Shown here: positions 8,410 through 20,438 of the stretch, piece by piece | How positions within the stretch are numbered: the stretch's first letter is position 1 | How the letters are laid out: each line of letters begins with the position of its first letter | DNA from: Streptomyces sp. Tue 6430 | GTDB lineage: Bacteria; Actinomycetota; Actinomycetes; Streptomycetales; Streptomycetaceae | NCBI GenBank assembly: GCA_021568835.1 | Contig: JAKGSH010000010.1 | Span: forward strand, 3,844,001-3,908,000 | Direction of reading: 5' to 3' | Length of the DNA stretch: 64,000 bases | Notes under the pieces: model-generated | Told to the model about the DNA's origin: nothing | The model's database searches: none | The model's input: only the letters and a program-made list of their open reading frames with translations | Made by a program: the position numbers and the translations under genes

Positions 8410-11400
8410 TTGGCCGCCTCGCGCAACGCCTCGACCGCGAATACGAACAACGCTGCCAGCACCGCCCCGCTGCGCATCTCCTTTGCAAAGATCAAGGAGC
8501 CCCTCGAGGTTCCGAACCTCCTCGCACTGCAGACCGAGAGCTTCGACTGGCTGCTCGGCAACGAAGCGTGGAAGGCTCGCGTCGAGGAGGCTCTCGAGAA
8601 CGGTCAGGACGTCCCCACCAAGTCCGGCCTCGAGGAGATCTTCGAGGAGATCTCCCCGATCGAGGACTTCTCCGGGTCGATGTCGCTGACCTTCCGCGAC
8701 CACCGTTTCGAGCCGCCGAAGAACAGCATCGACGAGTGCAAGGACCGCGACTTCACGTACGCGGCCCCGCTCTTCGTGACGGCCGAGTTCACGAACAACG
8801 AGACCGGCGAGATCAAGTCCCAGACGGTCTTCATGGGCGACTTCCCGCTCATGACCAACAAGGGCACCTTCGTCATCAACGGCACCGAGCGTGTCGTCGT
8901 GTCGCAGCTGGTCCGCTCGCCCGGCGTCTACTTCGACTCCTCCATCGACAAGACGTCCGACAAGGACATCTTCTCCGCCAAGATCATCCCGTCCCGGGGT
9001 GCCTGGCTGGAGATGGAGATCGACAAGCGCGACATGGTCGGCGTCCGCATCGACCGCAAGCGCAAGCAGTCCGTCACCGTCCTCCTGAAGGCTCTCGGCT
9101 GGACCACCGAGCAGATCCTCGAGGAGTTCGGCGAGTACGAGTCGATGCGCGCCACCCTGGAGAAGGACCACACCCAGGGCCAGGACGACGCGCTCCTGGA
9201 CATCTACCGCAAGCTGCGTCCGGGCGAGCCGCCGACCCGCGAGGCCGCTCAGACGCTGCTCGAGAACCTCTACTTCAACCCCAAGCGCTACGACCTCGCC
9301 AAGGTCGGCCGCTACAAGGTGAACAAGAAGCTCGGCGCCGACGAGCCGCTGGACGCCGGCGTGCTCACCACCGACGACATCATCGCCACGATCAAGTACC
9401 TGGTGAAGCTGCACGCCGGTGAGACCGAGACGCTCGGCGAGTCGGGCCGCTCGATCATGGTCGAGACCGACGACATCGACCACTTCGGCAACCGCCGCAT
9501 CCGCAGCGTCGGCGAGCTGATCCAGAACCAGGTCCGTACGGGTCTCGCCCGTATGGAGCGCGTCGTGCGCGAGCGCATGACCACCCAGGACGTCGAGGCG
9601 ATCACGCCGCAGACCCTGATCAACATCCGGCCGGTCGTCGCCTCCATCAAGGAGTTCTTCGGCACCAGCCAGCTGTCGCAGTTCATGGACCAGAACAACC
9701 CGCTGTCGGGTCTGACGCACAAGCGTCGTCTCAACGCGCTCGGCCCGGGTGGTCTCTCCCGTGAGCGGGCCGGCTTCGAGGTCCGTGACGTCCACCCCTC
9801 GCACTACGGCCGCATGTGCCCGATCGAGACGCCGGAAGGCCCGAACATCGGTCTGATCGGCTCGCTCGCCTCGTACGGCCGGATCAACCCGTTCGGTTTC
9901 ATCGAGACGCCGTACCGCAAGGTCACCGGCGGTGTCGTCACCGACGAGGTCGACTACCTCACGGCCGACGAAGAGGACCGGTTCGTCATCGCGCAGGCCA
10001 ACGCGCCGCTGAGCGACGAGTTCCAGTTCGAGGAGGCCCGCGTCCTGGTCCGCCGTCGTGGCGGCGAGGTCGACTACGTCCCCGGTGACGACGTCGACTA
10101 CATGGACGTCTCCCCGCGCCAGATGGTGTCGGTCGCGACCGCCATGATCCCGTTCCTCGAGCACGACGACGCCAACCGTGCCCTCATGGGCGCGAACATG
10201 ATGCGTCAGGCCGTCCCGCTCATCAAGAGCGAGGCGCCGCTCGTCGGAACCGGCATGGAGTACCGCTCCGCGGTCGACGCCGGCGACGTGGTCAAGGCCG
10301 AGAAGGACGGTGTGGTCCAGGAGGTCTCCGCGGACTACATCACCACCACCAACGACGACGGCACGTACATCACGTACCGCCTGGCCAAGTTCTCGCGCTC
10401 CAACCAGGGCACCTCGGTCAACCAGAAGGTCATCGTCAACGAGGGCGACCGGATCATCACCGGTCAGGTCCTCGCCGACGGACCGGCGACCGAGAACGGC
10501 GAGATGGCGCTGGGCAAGAACCTGCTCGTGGCGTTCATGCCGTGGGAGGGCCACAACTACGAGGACGCGATCATCCTGTCGCAGCGCCTCGTGCAGGACG
10601 ACGTCCTCTCCTCGATCCACATCGAGGAGCACGAGGTCGACGCCCGTGACACCAAGCTCGGCCCCGAGGAGATCACCCGGGACATCCCGAACGTCTCCGA
10701 GGAGGTCCTCGCCGACCTCGACGAGCGCGGCATCATCCGCATCGGTGCCGAGGTCGTCGCCGGCGACATCCTGGTCGGCAAGGTCACGCCCAAGGGCGAG
10801 ACCGAGCTGACCCCGGAGGAGCGCCTGCTGCGCGCCATCTTCGGCGAGAAGGCCCGTGAGGTCCGTGACACCTCGCTGAAGGTGCCGCACGGCGAGATCG
10901 GCAAGGTCATCGGCGTCCGCGTCTTCGACCGTGAGGAGGGCGACGAGCTGCCGCCGGGCGTGAACCAGCTGGTTCGTGTCTACGTGGCGCAGAAGCGCAA
11001 GATCACGGACGGTGACAAGCTCGCCGGCCGCCACGGCAACAAGGGCGTCATCTCGAAGATCCTGCCGATCGAGGACATGCCGTTCCTGGAGGACGGCACC
11101 CCGGTCGACATCATCCTCAACCCGCTCGGTGTGCCGTCCCGGATGAACCCGGGACAGGTCCTGGAGATCCACCTCGGCTGGCTCGCCAGCCGCGGCTGGG
11201 ACGTCTCCGGCCTCGCGGAGGACTGGGCGCAGCGCCTCCAGGCGATCGGCGCCGACAGCGTCGCCCCCGGCACCAACGTCGCCACCCCGGTGTTCGACGG
11301 CGCCCGCGAGGACGAGCTGACCGGTCTGCTGCAGCACACCATCCCGAACCGCGACGGCGGGCGCATGGTGCTCCCGTCCGGCAAGGCCCCGCTGTTCGAC

Positions 11401-11895
11401 GGCCGCTCGGGTGAGCCGTTCCCGGAGCCGATCTCGGTCGGCTACATGTACATCCTCAAGCTCCACCACCTGGTCGACGACAAGCTGCACGCCCGTTCGA
11501 CCGGTCCGTACTCGATGATCACCCAGCAGCCGCTGGGTGGTAAGGCCCAGTTCGGTGGCCAGCGCTTCGGTGAGATGGAGGTGTGGGCGCTGGAGGCGTA
11601 CGGCGCCGCTTACGCCCTCCAGGAGCTGCTGACCATCAAGTCCGACGACGTCACCGGCCGCGTGAAGGTCTACGAGGCCATCGTCAAGGGCGAGAACATC
11701 CCCGAGCCCGGCATCCCCGAGTCCTTCAAGGTGCTCATCAAGGAGATGCAGTCCCTGTGCCTCAACGTGGAGGTGCTGTCCTCGGACGGCATGTCCATCG
11801 AGATGCGCGACACCGACGAGGACGTCTTCCGCGCTGCGGAAGAGCTCGGCATCGACCTGTCCCGGCGCGAGCCGAGCAGCGTCGAAGAGGTCTGA
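8410..11895 (+). CDS. rpoB: RNA polymerase beta subunit
   Basis: A 1161-residue beta subunit. The start is TTG at 8410, chosen because GAAGGA lies eight bases upstream and the product then begins MAASRNASTAN and has the known S. coelicolor length. The rifampicin pocket (residues about 423-450) reads SQLSQFMDQNNPLSG then THKRRLNALGPGG. The Ser that normally precedes ALG is Asn442 (codon 9733-9735). The neighbouring Gln, Asp, His and Arg positions are the wild type. The PETPEGPNIG-like segment, KRKITDGDKLAGRHGNKG and C-terminal GGKAQFGGQRFGEMEVWALE are intact. rpoC follows. Confidence 0.98.
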   Translation: MAASRNASTANTNNAASTAPLRISFAKIKEPLEVPNLLALQTESFDWLLGNEAWKARVEEALENGQDVPTKSGLEEIFEEISPIEDFSGSMSLTFRDHRFEPPKNSIDECKDRDFTYAAPLFVTAEFTNNETGEIKSQTVFMGDFPLMTNKGTFVINGTERVVVSQLVRSPGVYFDSSIDKTSDKDIFSAKIIPSRGAWLEMEIDKRDMVGVRIDRKRKQSVTVLLKALGWTTEQILEEFGEYESMRATLEKDHTQGQDDALLDIYRKLRPGEPPTREAAQTLLENLYFNPKRYDLAKVGRYKVNKKLGADEPLDAGVLTTDDIIATIKYLVKLHAGETETLGESGRSIMVETDDIDHFGNRRIRSVGELIQNQVRTGLARMERVVRERMTTQDVEAITPQTLINIRPVVASIKEFFGTSQLSQFMDQNNPLSGLTHKRRLNALGPGGLSRERAGFEVRDVHPSHYGRMCPIETPEGPNIGLIGSLASYGRINPFGFIETPYRKVTGGVVTDEVDYLTADEEDRFVIAQANAPLSDEFQFEEARVLVRRRGGEVDYVPGDDVDYMDVSPRQMVSVATAMIPFLEHDDANRALMGANMMRQAVPLIKSEAPLVGTGMEYRSAVDAGDVVKAEKDGVVQEVSADYITTTNDDGTYITYRLAKFSRSNQGTSVNQKVIVNEGDRIITGQVLADGPATENGEMALGKNLLVAFMPWEGHNYEDAIILSQRLVQDDVLSSIHIEEHEVDARDTKLGPEEITRDIPNVSEEVLADLDERGIIRIGAEVVAGDILVGKVTPKGETELTPEERLLRAIFGEKAREVRDTSLKVPHGEIGKVIGVRVFDREEGDELPPGVNQLVRVYVAQKRKITDGDKLAGRHGNKGVISKILPIEDMPFLEDGTPVDIILNPLGVPSRMNPGQVLEIHLGWLASRGWDVSGLAEDWAQRLQAIGADSVAPGTNVATPVFDGAREDELTGLLQHTIPNRDGGRMVLPSGKAPLFDGRSGEPFPEPISVGYMYILKLHHLVDDKLHARSTGPYSMITQQPLGGKAQFGGQRFGEMEVWALEAYGAAYALQELLTIKSDDVTGRVKVYEAIVKGENIPEPGIPESFKVLIKEMQSLCLNVEVLSSDGMSIEMRDTDEDVFRAAEELGIDLSRREPSSVEEV

Positions 11896-11992
11896 CGGGA
11901 GTCAGGCGGGGCCTCTCGTGCAGAGGCCCCGCCGATCCCGCGACCCCCGTTTCAGACCACAGACTTACAACCCTGAGAGGGATTGACGCATA

Positions 11993-15906
<3,914 letters not shown>

Positions 15907-15925
15907 GGCGTACGTCTGAAGCACT

Positions 15926-15959
15926 GAAGGGCGGTCACCCGTGCGGGTGGCCGCCCTTC
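15926..15959 (+). terminator. rpoBC terminator
   Basis: A sixteen-base-pair stem: 15926-15941 pairs with 15944-15959 with a single G-U pair and a minimal TG loop. It lies 20 bases past the rpoC stop. Confidence 0.85.
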
Positions 15960-15970
15960 GGCGTGTCCGC

Positions 15971-16008
15971 GGCCCCGCGCGGCGGTGTGGCCGCCTCCGC
16001 GCGGGGCC
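15971..16008. terminator. Second hairpin after rpoC
   Basis: Perfect arms GGCCCCGCGCGG (15971-15982) and CCGCGCGGGGCC (15997-16008). It acts as a back-up terminator. The rest of the gap to 16194 is GC-rich and shows no supported gene. Confidence 0.6.
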
Positions 16009-16194
16009 CGTGGCCGCCGGACGCCCGGCGGGCTCCTCGCCGTCCCTGCCCGCTTCCCCGGCCCGCCCGCGGCCTCCCAGGGCCGCCTCCGCCCCGTCCC
16101 GAGGACGGCGCAGGGGCGGACGGGGGAACCATCGCGGTCCGCCGAGCGTAGGAGAATGATGGGAGGCAGTTCACGCCGAGCGGGGGAGGTGTCC

Positions 16195-16728
16195 GTGTCG
16201 TATCCGTCGCCATGGCAGCCGTGGCAGGGCCAGAGCGGTCCGCCGATGCTGGCCGCCCACGCGGACCGGGAGCGCACCGTCGACGTGCTCAGAGCGGGTT
16301 TCGCCGAGGGCCGTCTCCAGCAGGTGGAGTTCGAGCGCCGGGTGGCGCGCGCGTACGAGGCCCGCACGGTCGGTGAGCTGTCCCTGATCGTCGCCGACCT
16401 GCCACAGGGCCCCGTCGCCGCACAGCCGTCCGTCCCGCGGCCGCACGGCTACCCGATGCAGGTCCCGCGGACCTTCCTGCCCGCCCCGCCGCCGACGAAC
16501 GGCAAGGCGGTCGCCTCCATGGTCTGCGGCGTCCTCACCACGATGACGATGGGCGCCACCGGCATCCCCGCGGTGATCCTCGGGCACTCGGCCAGGGCCG
16601 AGATCCGCCGCACCGGCGAGGGCGGAGACGGCTTCGCCATGGCCGGCCTCGTCCTGGGCTGGCTGTCGGTGGCGGGCTGGGCGGTCTTCCTGGCCGTCCT
16701 GTTCCTGGCGGCGGTCGCGTCGAACTGA
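16195..16728 (+). CDS. DUF1707/DUF4190-type membrane protein
   Basis: A 177-residue protein. The GTG at 16195 is preferred because GGGGGAGG ends six bases upstream; ATG at 16156 or 16159 is possible. The N half has the DUF1707 pattern ADRERTVDVLRAGFAEGRL with FERRVARAYEARTVGEL, a short cytosolic domain common in actinobacteria. A Pro-rich linker leads to two predicted membrane helices (about 100-125 and 150-175) with a DUF4190-like GVLTTMTMGATGIPAVILGHSA. No specific function is known. It is isolated between rpoC and a convergent gene. Confidence 0.75.
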   Translation: MSYPSPWQPWQGQSGPPMLAAHADRERTVDVLRAGFAEGRLQQVEFERRVARAYEARTVGELSLIVADLPQGPVAAQPSVPRPHGYPMQVPRTFLPAPPPTNGKAVASMVCGVLTTMTMGATGIPAVILGHSARAEIRRTGEGGDGFAMAGLVLGWLSVAGWAVFLAVLFLAAVASN

Positions 16729-16777
16729 GACCGGGCCCCGGTGCGGGCGGTACGGGGTGTCGGTTCGGCGGCTTCCG

Positions 16778-18073
16778 TCAGGGGATGCCCAGCTCGAACA
16801 TGACGTAGTGGGCGTACCAGCCCGAGGCGACGGCGGCCGTGGTGAAGAAGACCGTCAGACTCGGCCACTTCAGGCGGCCCAGCGCCGCCGCGGGGGCCAG
16901 GAGCAGCGGGAAACAGGGCAGCAGGTAGCGCGGTGTGTTGCCGAACATCTGCTGGGTGCCGAGCACGGTCACCACGCTGGCCAGCGTGTACGCGACGAGC
17001 ACCAGCGGCGGCTTCCTCCGCAGCATCAGCGCGATCAGGAACGGCAGTGCCAGCACCACCTGGACGGCTATCAGGTCGGGGACGGCGAAGGCGAACAGGT
17101 AGTCGTGCCGGCCGACGGCCGTGTCGGTCAGCACGTCGAGGGTGTAGGCGCCGAAGTCGAAGTAGTGCGCCCAGCCCTCGCGCTGGAGCGTGAAGTACGC
17201 CGTCAGGTCGCCCATGCTCAGCCCGACCCAGGCGACGTAGGCGAGCAGGCCGAGCGGCGCGGCGACCATCGCGTACACGGGTCCCGCCACCCCGTGCTCG
17301 CGCCTGCTGTCGCGCCGGGCGAGGGTGACCAGCGCGGCGAGCCCGACCGCGCCGATGAGCGCGGCGGAGGTGGGCCGGTTCAGCCCGGCGGCGAAGGCCA
17401 GGAGCCCGGCCGTGAGCCACCGGCCCTTCATCACGGCGTAGCAGCACCAGGCGGCGATGGCCACGAACAGGGACTCCGAGTACACCGCCCACTCGACGCC
17501 CGCGCCCGGTACGACCGCCCACAGCCCGGCGGCCAGGGTGCCGGCCCGCGCCCCCGCGAGCGCGGCGACGACGGCGTAGATCCCGGCGGCGGCGACGAAG
17601 GACGCGAGCACCGAGACGAGGATCCCGGACCCGAACAGGCCGAGCCCGGTGATCTCGGACACCCCGCGGACCAGCCCCGGGTACAGCGGGAAGAAGGCGA
17701 CGGAGTTCTGCTCGACCGTGAACAGGCCGCCCGGCGCGAGGGGGGTCAGGGGCCGCGGGTCGTATCCCTTCTCGGCGACCTGGAGATACCACCAGCCGTC
17801 CCAGGTGGCGAGCACGTCCCACCAGTGGGCGCCGCCGCCGAAGCGGGGCTGCTTCTCCCGGTAGTCCCCGGCGGCCTCGAGCAGGAACGCGAAGACGGTG
17901 AGCCCGACCAGCTTCGTGACGCCGTACAGGAACAGCGGGGCACGGTACGGTCGTAGACCATCCGGCAGCGTGAGCCGGCGCGGCGTCCAGGGCCGTCCCT
18001 GTCGCCCGTCGGGCTCGTCGGGTTCGTCGGGCATCGCGGAGTCCGCCGCGGCGTCGCTGCGGGCCGTGCTCAT
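16778..18073 (-). CDS. Multispan mannosyltransferase-like protein (PIG-V-like)
   Basis: A 431-residue integral membrane protein with about ten hydrophobic spans. The segment WDVLATWDGWWYLQVAEKGYD followed by VAFFPLYPGLVRG resembles PIG-V-type and related GT-C glycosyltransferases, which use polyprenyl-phosphate sugars on the outer membrane face. The N terminus is an acidic, Pro-rich tail. The divergent neighbour encodes a polyprenyl-phosphate glycosyltransferase, a plausible donor supplier. Acceptor and sugar are unknown. The start is ATG at 18073. Confidence 0.75.
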   Translation of the reverse strand: MSTARSDAAADSAMPDEPDEPDGRQGRPWTPRRLTLPDGLRPYRAPLFLYGVTKLVGLTVFAFLLEAAGDYREKQPRFGGGAHWWDVLATWDGWWYLQVAEKGYDPRPLTPLAPGGLFTVEQNSVAFFPLYPGLVRGVSEITGLGLFGSGILVSVLASFVAAAGIYAVVAALAGARAGTLAAGLWAVVPGAGVEWAVYSESLFVAIAAWCCYAVMKGRWLTAGLLAFAAGLNRPTSAALIGAVGLAALVTLARRDSRREHGVAGPVYAMVAAPLGLLAYVAWVGLSMGDLTAYFTLQREGWAHYFDFGAYTLDVLTDTAVGRHDYLFAFAVPDLIAVQVVLALPFLIALMLRRKPPLVLVAYTLASVVTVLGTQQMFGNTPRYLLPCFPLLLAPAAALGRLKWPSLTVFFTTAAVASGWYAHYVMFELGIP

Positions 18074-18165
18074 GACTGGGGTCCCCCTCGGACGACCGGC
18101 CGGAGCCGGCCGGGCGACCGCTGTCCGGACGATCGTGAAGTGTGGTCATAAGATCGCAACAGCGT

Positions 18166-18177
18166 CGCACATGTGCG
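18166..18177. promoter_or_regulatory. 12-bp palindrome in divergent promoter region
   Basis: CGCACATGTGCG is a perfect palindrome just downstream of a TAAGAT (18149-18154) that could be a -10 for the glycosyltransferase gene. It sits in the 125-base gap between divergent genes and could be an operator. The regulator is unknown. Confidence 0.35.
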
Positions 18178-18198
18178 TCACAGCTTGGGGGAGGACGG

Positions 18199-19299
18199 GT
18201 GCCTGAAGCGCCGGACACCACGGCGGCGGCGACCGTCTTGTCGGTCGTCATACCCATGTACAACGAGGAAGAGGTCCTTCCCGCGCTGGTCAGCAGGCTG
18301 CGCCCGGTCCTGGCCGGGATGGGCGTCGGTTACGAGGTCGTCGCCGTCGACGACGGCAGCACCGACCGCACCGCCGAGCTGCTCGCCGCGTTCCGCCTCG
18401 GCTGGCCCGAGCTGCGCGTGATCGGCCTGCGCCGCAACTCCGGCCACCAGGCGGCCCTCACCGCGGGCCTGGACCGGGCCCACGGCGCGTACGTGGTGAG
18501 CCTCGACGCCGACCTCCAGGACCCGCCCGAGAAGATCCCCGACATGCTGGCGCTGGCCCGCGCCGAGGGCCTCGACATCGTCTACGGCATCCGGGCCGAC
18601 CGGGCCAGCGACACCGGCTTCAAACGGTGGACCGCCGGCCTGTACTACCGGCTCGTCCGCCGCCTGGCCGGTCCCTCCGTACCCGCCCAGGCCGGTGACT
18701 TCCGGCTGCTCAGCCGGGCCGCCGTCGACGCCCTCAAGGCGCTGCCGGACCAGCAGCGCGTCTACCGCCTCCTGGTGCCCTGGCTCGGCTTCCCGAGCGG
18801 CGAGGTCGCCTACGAGCGCGCCCCGCGGCCCGCGGGCCACAGCAAGTACCCCCTGGGCCGGATGATCCGCCTCGCCATCGACAGCGTCACCGGCTTCTCG
18901 GCGGCCCCGCTGCGCATCGCCACCTGGCTCGGCGGCTTCGCCTTCCTGGTCTGCCTGGCCCTGATGGTCTACACGCTCGGCGCCCACGCCCTGGAGCACA
19001 CCGTCCCCGGCTGGACCTCCCTGTTCACCGGCGTCCTGTTCATCGGCGCGGTCCAGCTGATCTGCGTCGGCCTGCTCGGCGAGTACGTGGGGCGCATCTA
19101 CACGGCCGTGCAGAACCGTCCGACGTACTTCGTCGGCCACGACACGGCGCACGGGGCGGCGGCCACTCGCGCCGCGGTCCCTGAGACCGCCGCGGTCCCC
19201 GAGTCCGCGCCTGCCGCGCCTGCCGCGGTACCGGGACCCGCGCCCGCCGCGGAGGCCGGGAGTCCGGTACCACAGGGGCCGTCGGGGGCGCGGATGTGA
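18199..19299 (+). CDS. Family 2 glycosyltransferase, polyprenyl-phosphate type
   Basis: A 366-residue DPM1/GtrB-like enzyme predicted to make a polyprenyl-phosphate sugar. The GTG at 18199 follows GGGGGAGGA. The GT-A catalytic domain shows SVVIPMYNEEEVLPALV, VDDGSTDRT, SLDADLQDPPE and DFRLLSR. Two C-terminal membrane helices follow (about residues 235-258 and 270-292), ending with EYVGRIYTAVQNRPTYFV. An Ala/Pro-rich tail of about 50 residues is unusual and probably disordered. It is divergent from the GT-C-like gene. Confidence 0.85.
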   Translation: MPEAPDTTAAATVLSVVIPMYNEEEVLPALVSRLRPVLAGMGVGYEVVAVDDGSTDRTAELLAAFRLGWPELRVIGLRRNSGHQAALTAGLDRAHGAYVVSLDADLQDPPEKIPDMLALARAEGLDIVYGIRADRASDTGFKRWTAGLYYRLVRRLAGPSVPAQAGDFRLLSRAAVDALKALPDQQRVYRLLVPWLGFPSGEVAYERAPRPAGHSKYPLGRMIRLAIDSVTGFSAAPLRIATWLGGFAFLVCLALMVYTLGAHALEHTVPGWTSLFTGVLFIGAVQLICVGLLGEYVGRIYTAVQNRPTYFVGHDTAHGAAATRAAVPETAAVPESAPAAPAAVPGPAPAAEAGSPVPQGPSGARM

Positions 19300-19329
19300 C
19301 CTCGGTGTGTCGGCGGCGCGGCTTCTGTT

Positions 19330-19358
19330 TTGACCGGAGTGATTGCGCTGGGTACGCT
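19330..19358 (+). promoter_or_regulatory. Putative str operon (rpsL) promoter
   Basis: TTGACC (19330-19335) and TACGCT (19353-19358) are 17 bases apart, the best vegetative-promoter match in the window. It would give a leader of about 190 bases before rpsL. Confidence 0.7.
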
Positions 19359-19478
19359 CAGACCTTGTGCCTGGGGTGTGCCCTGGCCTTCGTGCGTGCC
19401 TTCAACCGCACAGGGGCCTAAGGAGCGGCCACCGCGATCTGTGCTTCTTCCCGCCTCGCGGCGGAAGTCCGCCGGATC

Positions 19479-19503
19479 CGACACACCCGACCGCGTGGGT
19501 CGG
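19479..19503 (+). promoter_or_regulatory. 25-nt leader element shared with rpsJ
   Basis: These 25 bases are identical to 44957-44981 in the rpsJ leader. They contain a CCGACC-GCGTG-GGTCGG hairpin. Both copies lie 50-90 bases before the first gene of a major ribosomal operon, which suggests a shared mRNA-level control site. Confidence 0.6.
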
Positions 19504-19553
19504 CGAAGTTCCAGGTTAGCTGTACAAATCGGCACACAGAAACCGGAGAAGTA

Positions 19554-19925
19554 GTGCCTACGATCCAGCAGCTGGTCCGTAAGGGCCGGCAGGACAAGGT
19601 CGAAAAGAACAAGACGCCCGCACTCGAGGGTTCCCCTCAGCGTCGCGGCGTCTGCACGCGTGTGTTCACGACCACCCCGAAGAAGCCGAACTCGGCCCTG
19701 CGTAAGGTCGCGCGTGTGCGTCTGACCAGCGGGATCGAGGTCACCGCTTACATTCCGGGTGAGGGACACAACCTGCAGGAGCACTCCATCGTGCTCGTGC
19801 GTGGTGGCCGTGTGAAGGACCTGCCGGGTGTTCGCTACAAGATCATTCGCGGTTCCCTCGACACCCAGGGTGTCAAGAACCGCAAGCAGGCCCGCAGCCG
19901 CTACGGCGCCAAGAAGGAGAAGTAA
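19554..19925 (+). CDS. rpsL: 30S ribosomal protein S12
   Basis: A 123-residue decoding-centre protein and streptomycin-resistance locus. The GTG at 19554 begins MPTIQQLVRKG. Lys43 in TTTPKKPNSA and Lys88 in GGRVKDLPG are wild type, so no rpsL-type streptomycin resistance is encoded. It is the first gene of the str operon, 3 bases before rpsG. Confidence 0.98.
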   Translation: MPTIQQLVRKGRQDKVEKNKTPALEGSPQRRGVCTRVFTTTPKKPNSALRKVARVRLTSGIEVTAYIPGEGHNLQEHSIVLVRGGRVKDLPGVRYKIIRGSLDTQGVKNRKQARSRYGAKKEK

Positions 19926-19928
19926 GAC

Positions 19929-20399
19929 ATGCCTCGTAAGGGCCCTGCCCCGAAGCGCCCGGTCATCATCGACCCGGTCTACGGTTCTCCTCTTGTCACG
20001 TCGCTCATCAACAAGGTGCTGCTGAACGGCAAGCGCTCCACCGCCGAGCGCATCGTCTACGGCGCCATGGAGGGCCTGCGCGAGAAGACCGGCAACGACC
20101 CGGTCATCACGCTGAAGCGCGCTCTCGAGAACATCAAGCCGACCCTCGAGGTCAAGTCCCGCCGTGTCGGTGGCGCGACCTACCAGGTCCCGGTCGAGGT
20201 CAAGCCCGGCCGCGCGAGCACCCTGGCGCTCCGCTGGCTCGTCGGCTACTCCCGCGCCCGTCGCGAGAAGACCATGACCGAGCGTCTGCTCAACGAGCTG
20301 CTCGACGCCTCCAACGGCCTCGGTGCGGCCGTGAAGAAGCGCGAGGACACCCACAAGATGGCCGAGTCCAACAAGGCCTTCGCGCACTACCGCTGGTAG
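19929..20399 (+). CDS. rpsG: 30S ribosomal protein S7
   Basis: A 156-residue S7, the assembly initiator of the 30S head. PRKGPAPKRPVIIDPVYGS starts the protein, and the RRVGGATYQVPVEV and RWLVGYSRARREKTM segments match the family. It is coupled to rpsL and lies 39 bases before fusA. In E. coli S7 represses its operon; no equivalent site was identified here. Confidence 0.97.
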   Translation: MPRKGPAPKRPVIIDPVYGSPLVTSLINKVLLNGKRSTAERIVYGAMEGLREKTGNDPVITLKRALENIKPTLEVKSRRVGGATYQVPVEVKPGRASTLALRWLVGYSRARREKTMTERLLNELLDASNGLGAAVKKREDTHKMAESNKAFAHYRW

Positions 20400-20438
20400 T
20401 CGCTACCCACATCGAGACCGAGAGAAGACTGAAGCCTT

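Noticed and set aside
8281..11490. Very long open frame on the minus strand over rpoB
   Set aside because: It mirrors rpoB codon structure, has no ribosome-binding site and reads as Val/Leu/Asp-rich filler. It is a typical high-GC antisense shadow.
19554..19925. Streptomycin-resistance mutation in rpsL
   Set aside because: Lys43 and Lys88 are wild type.
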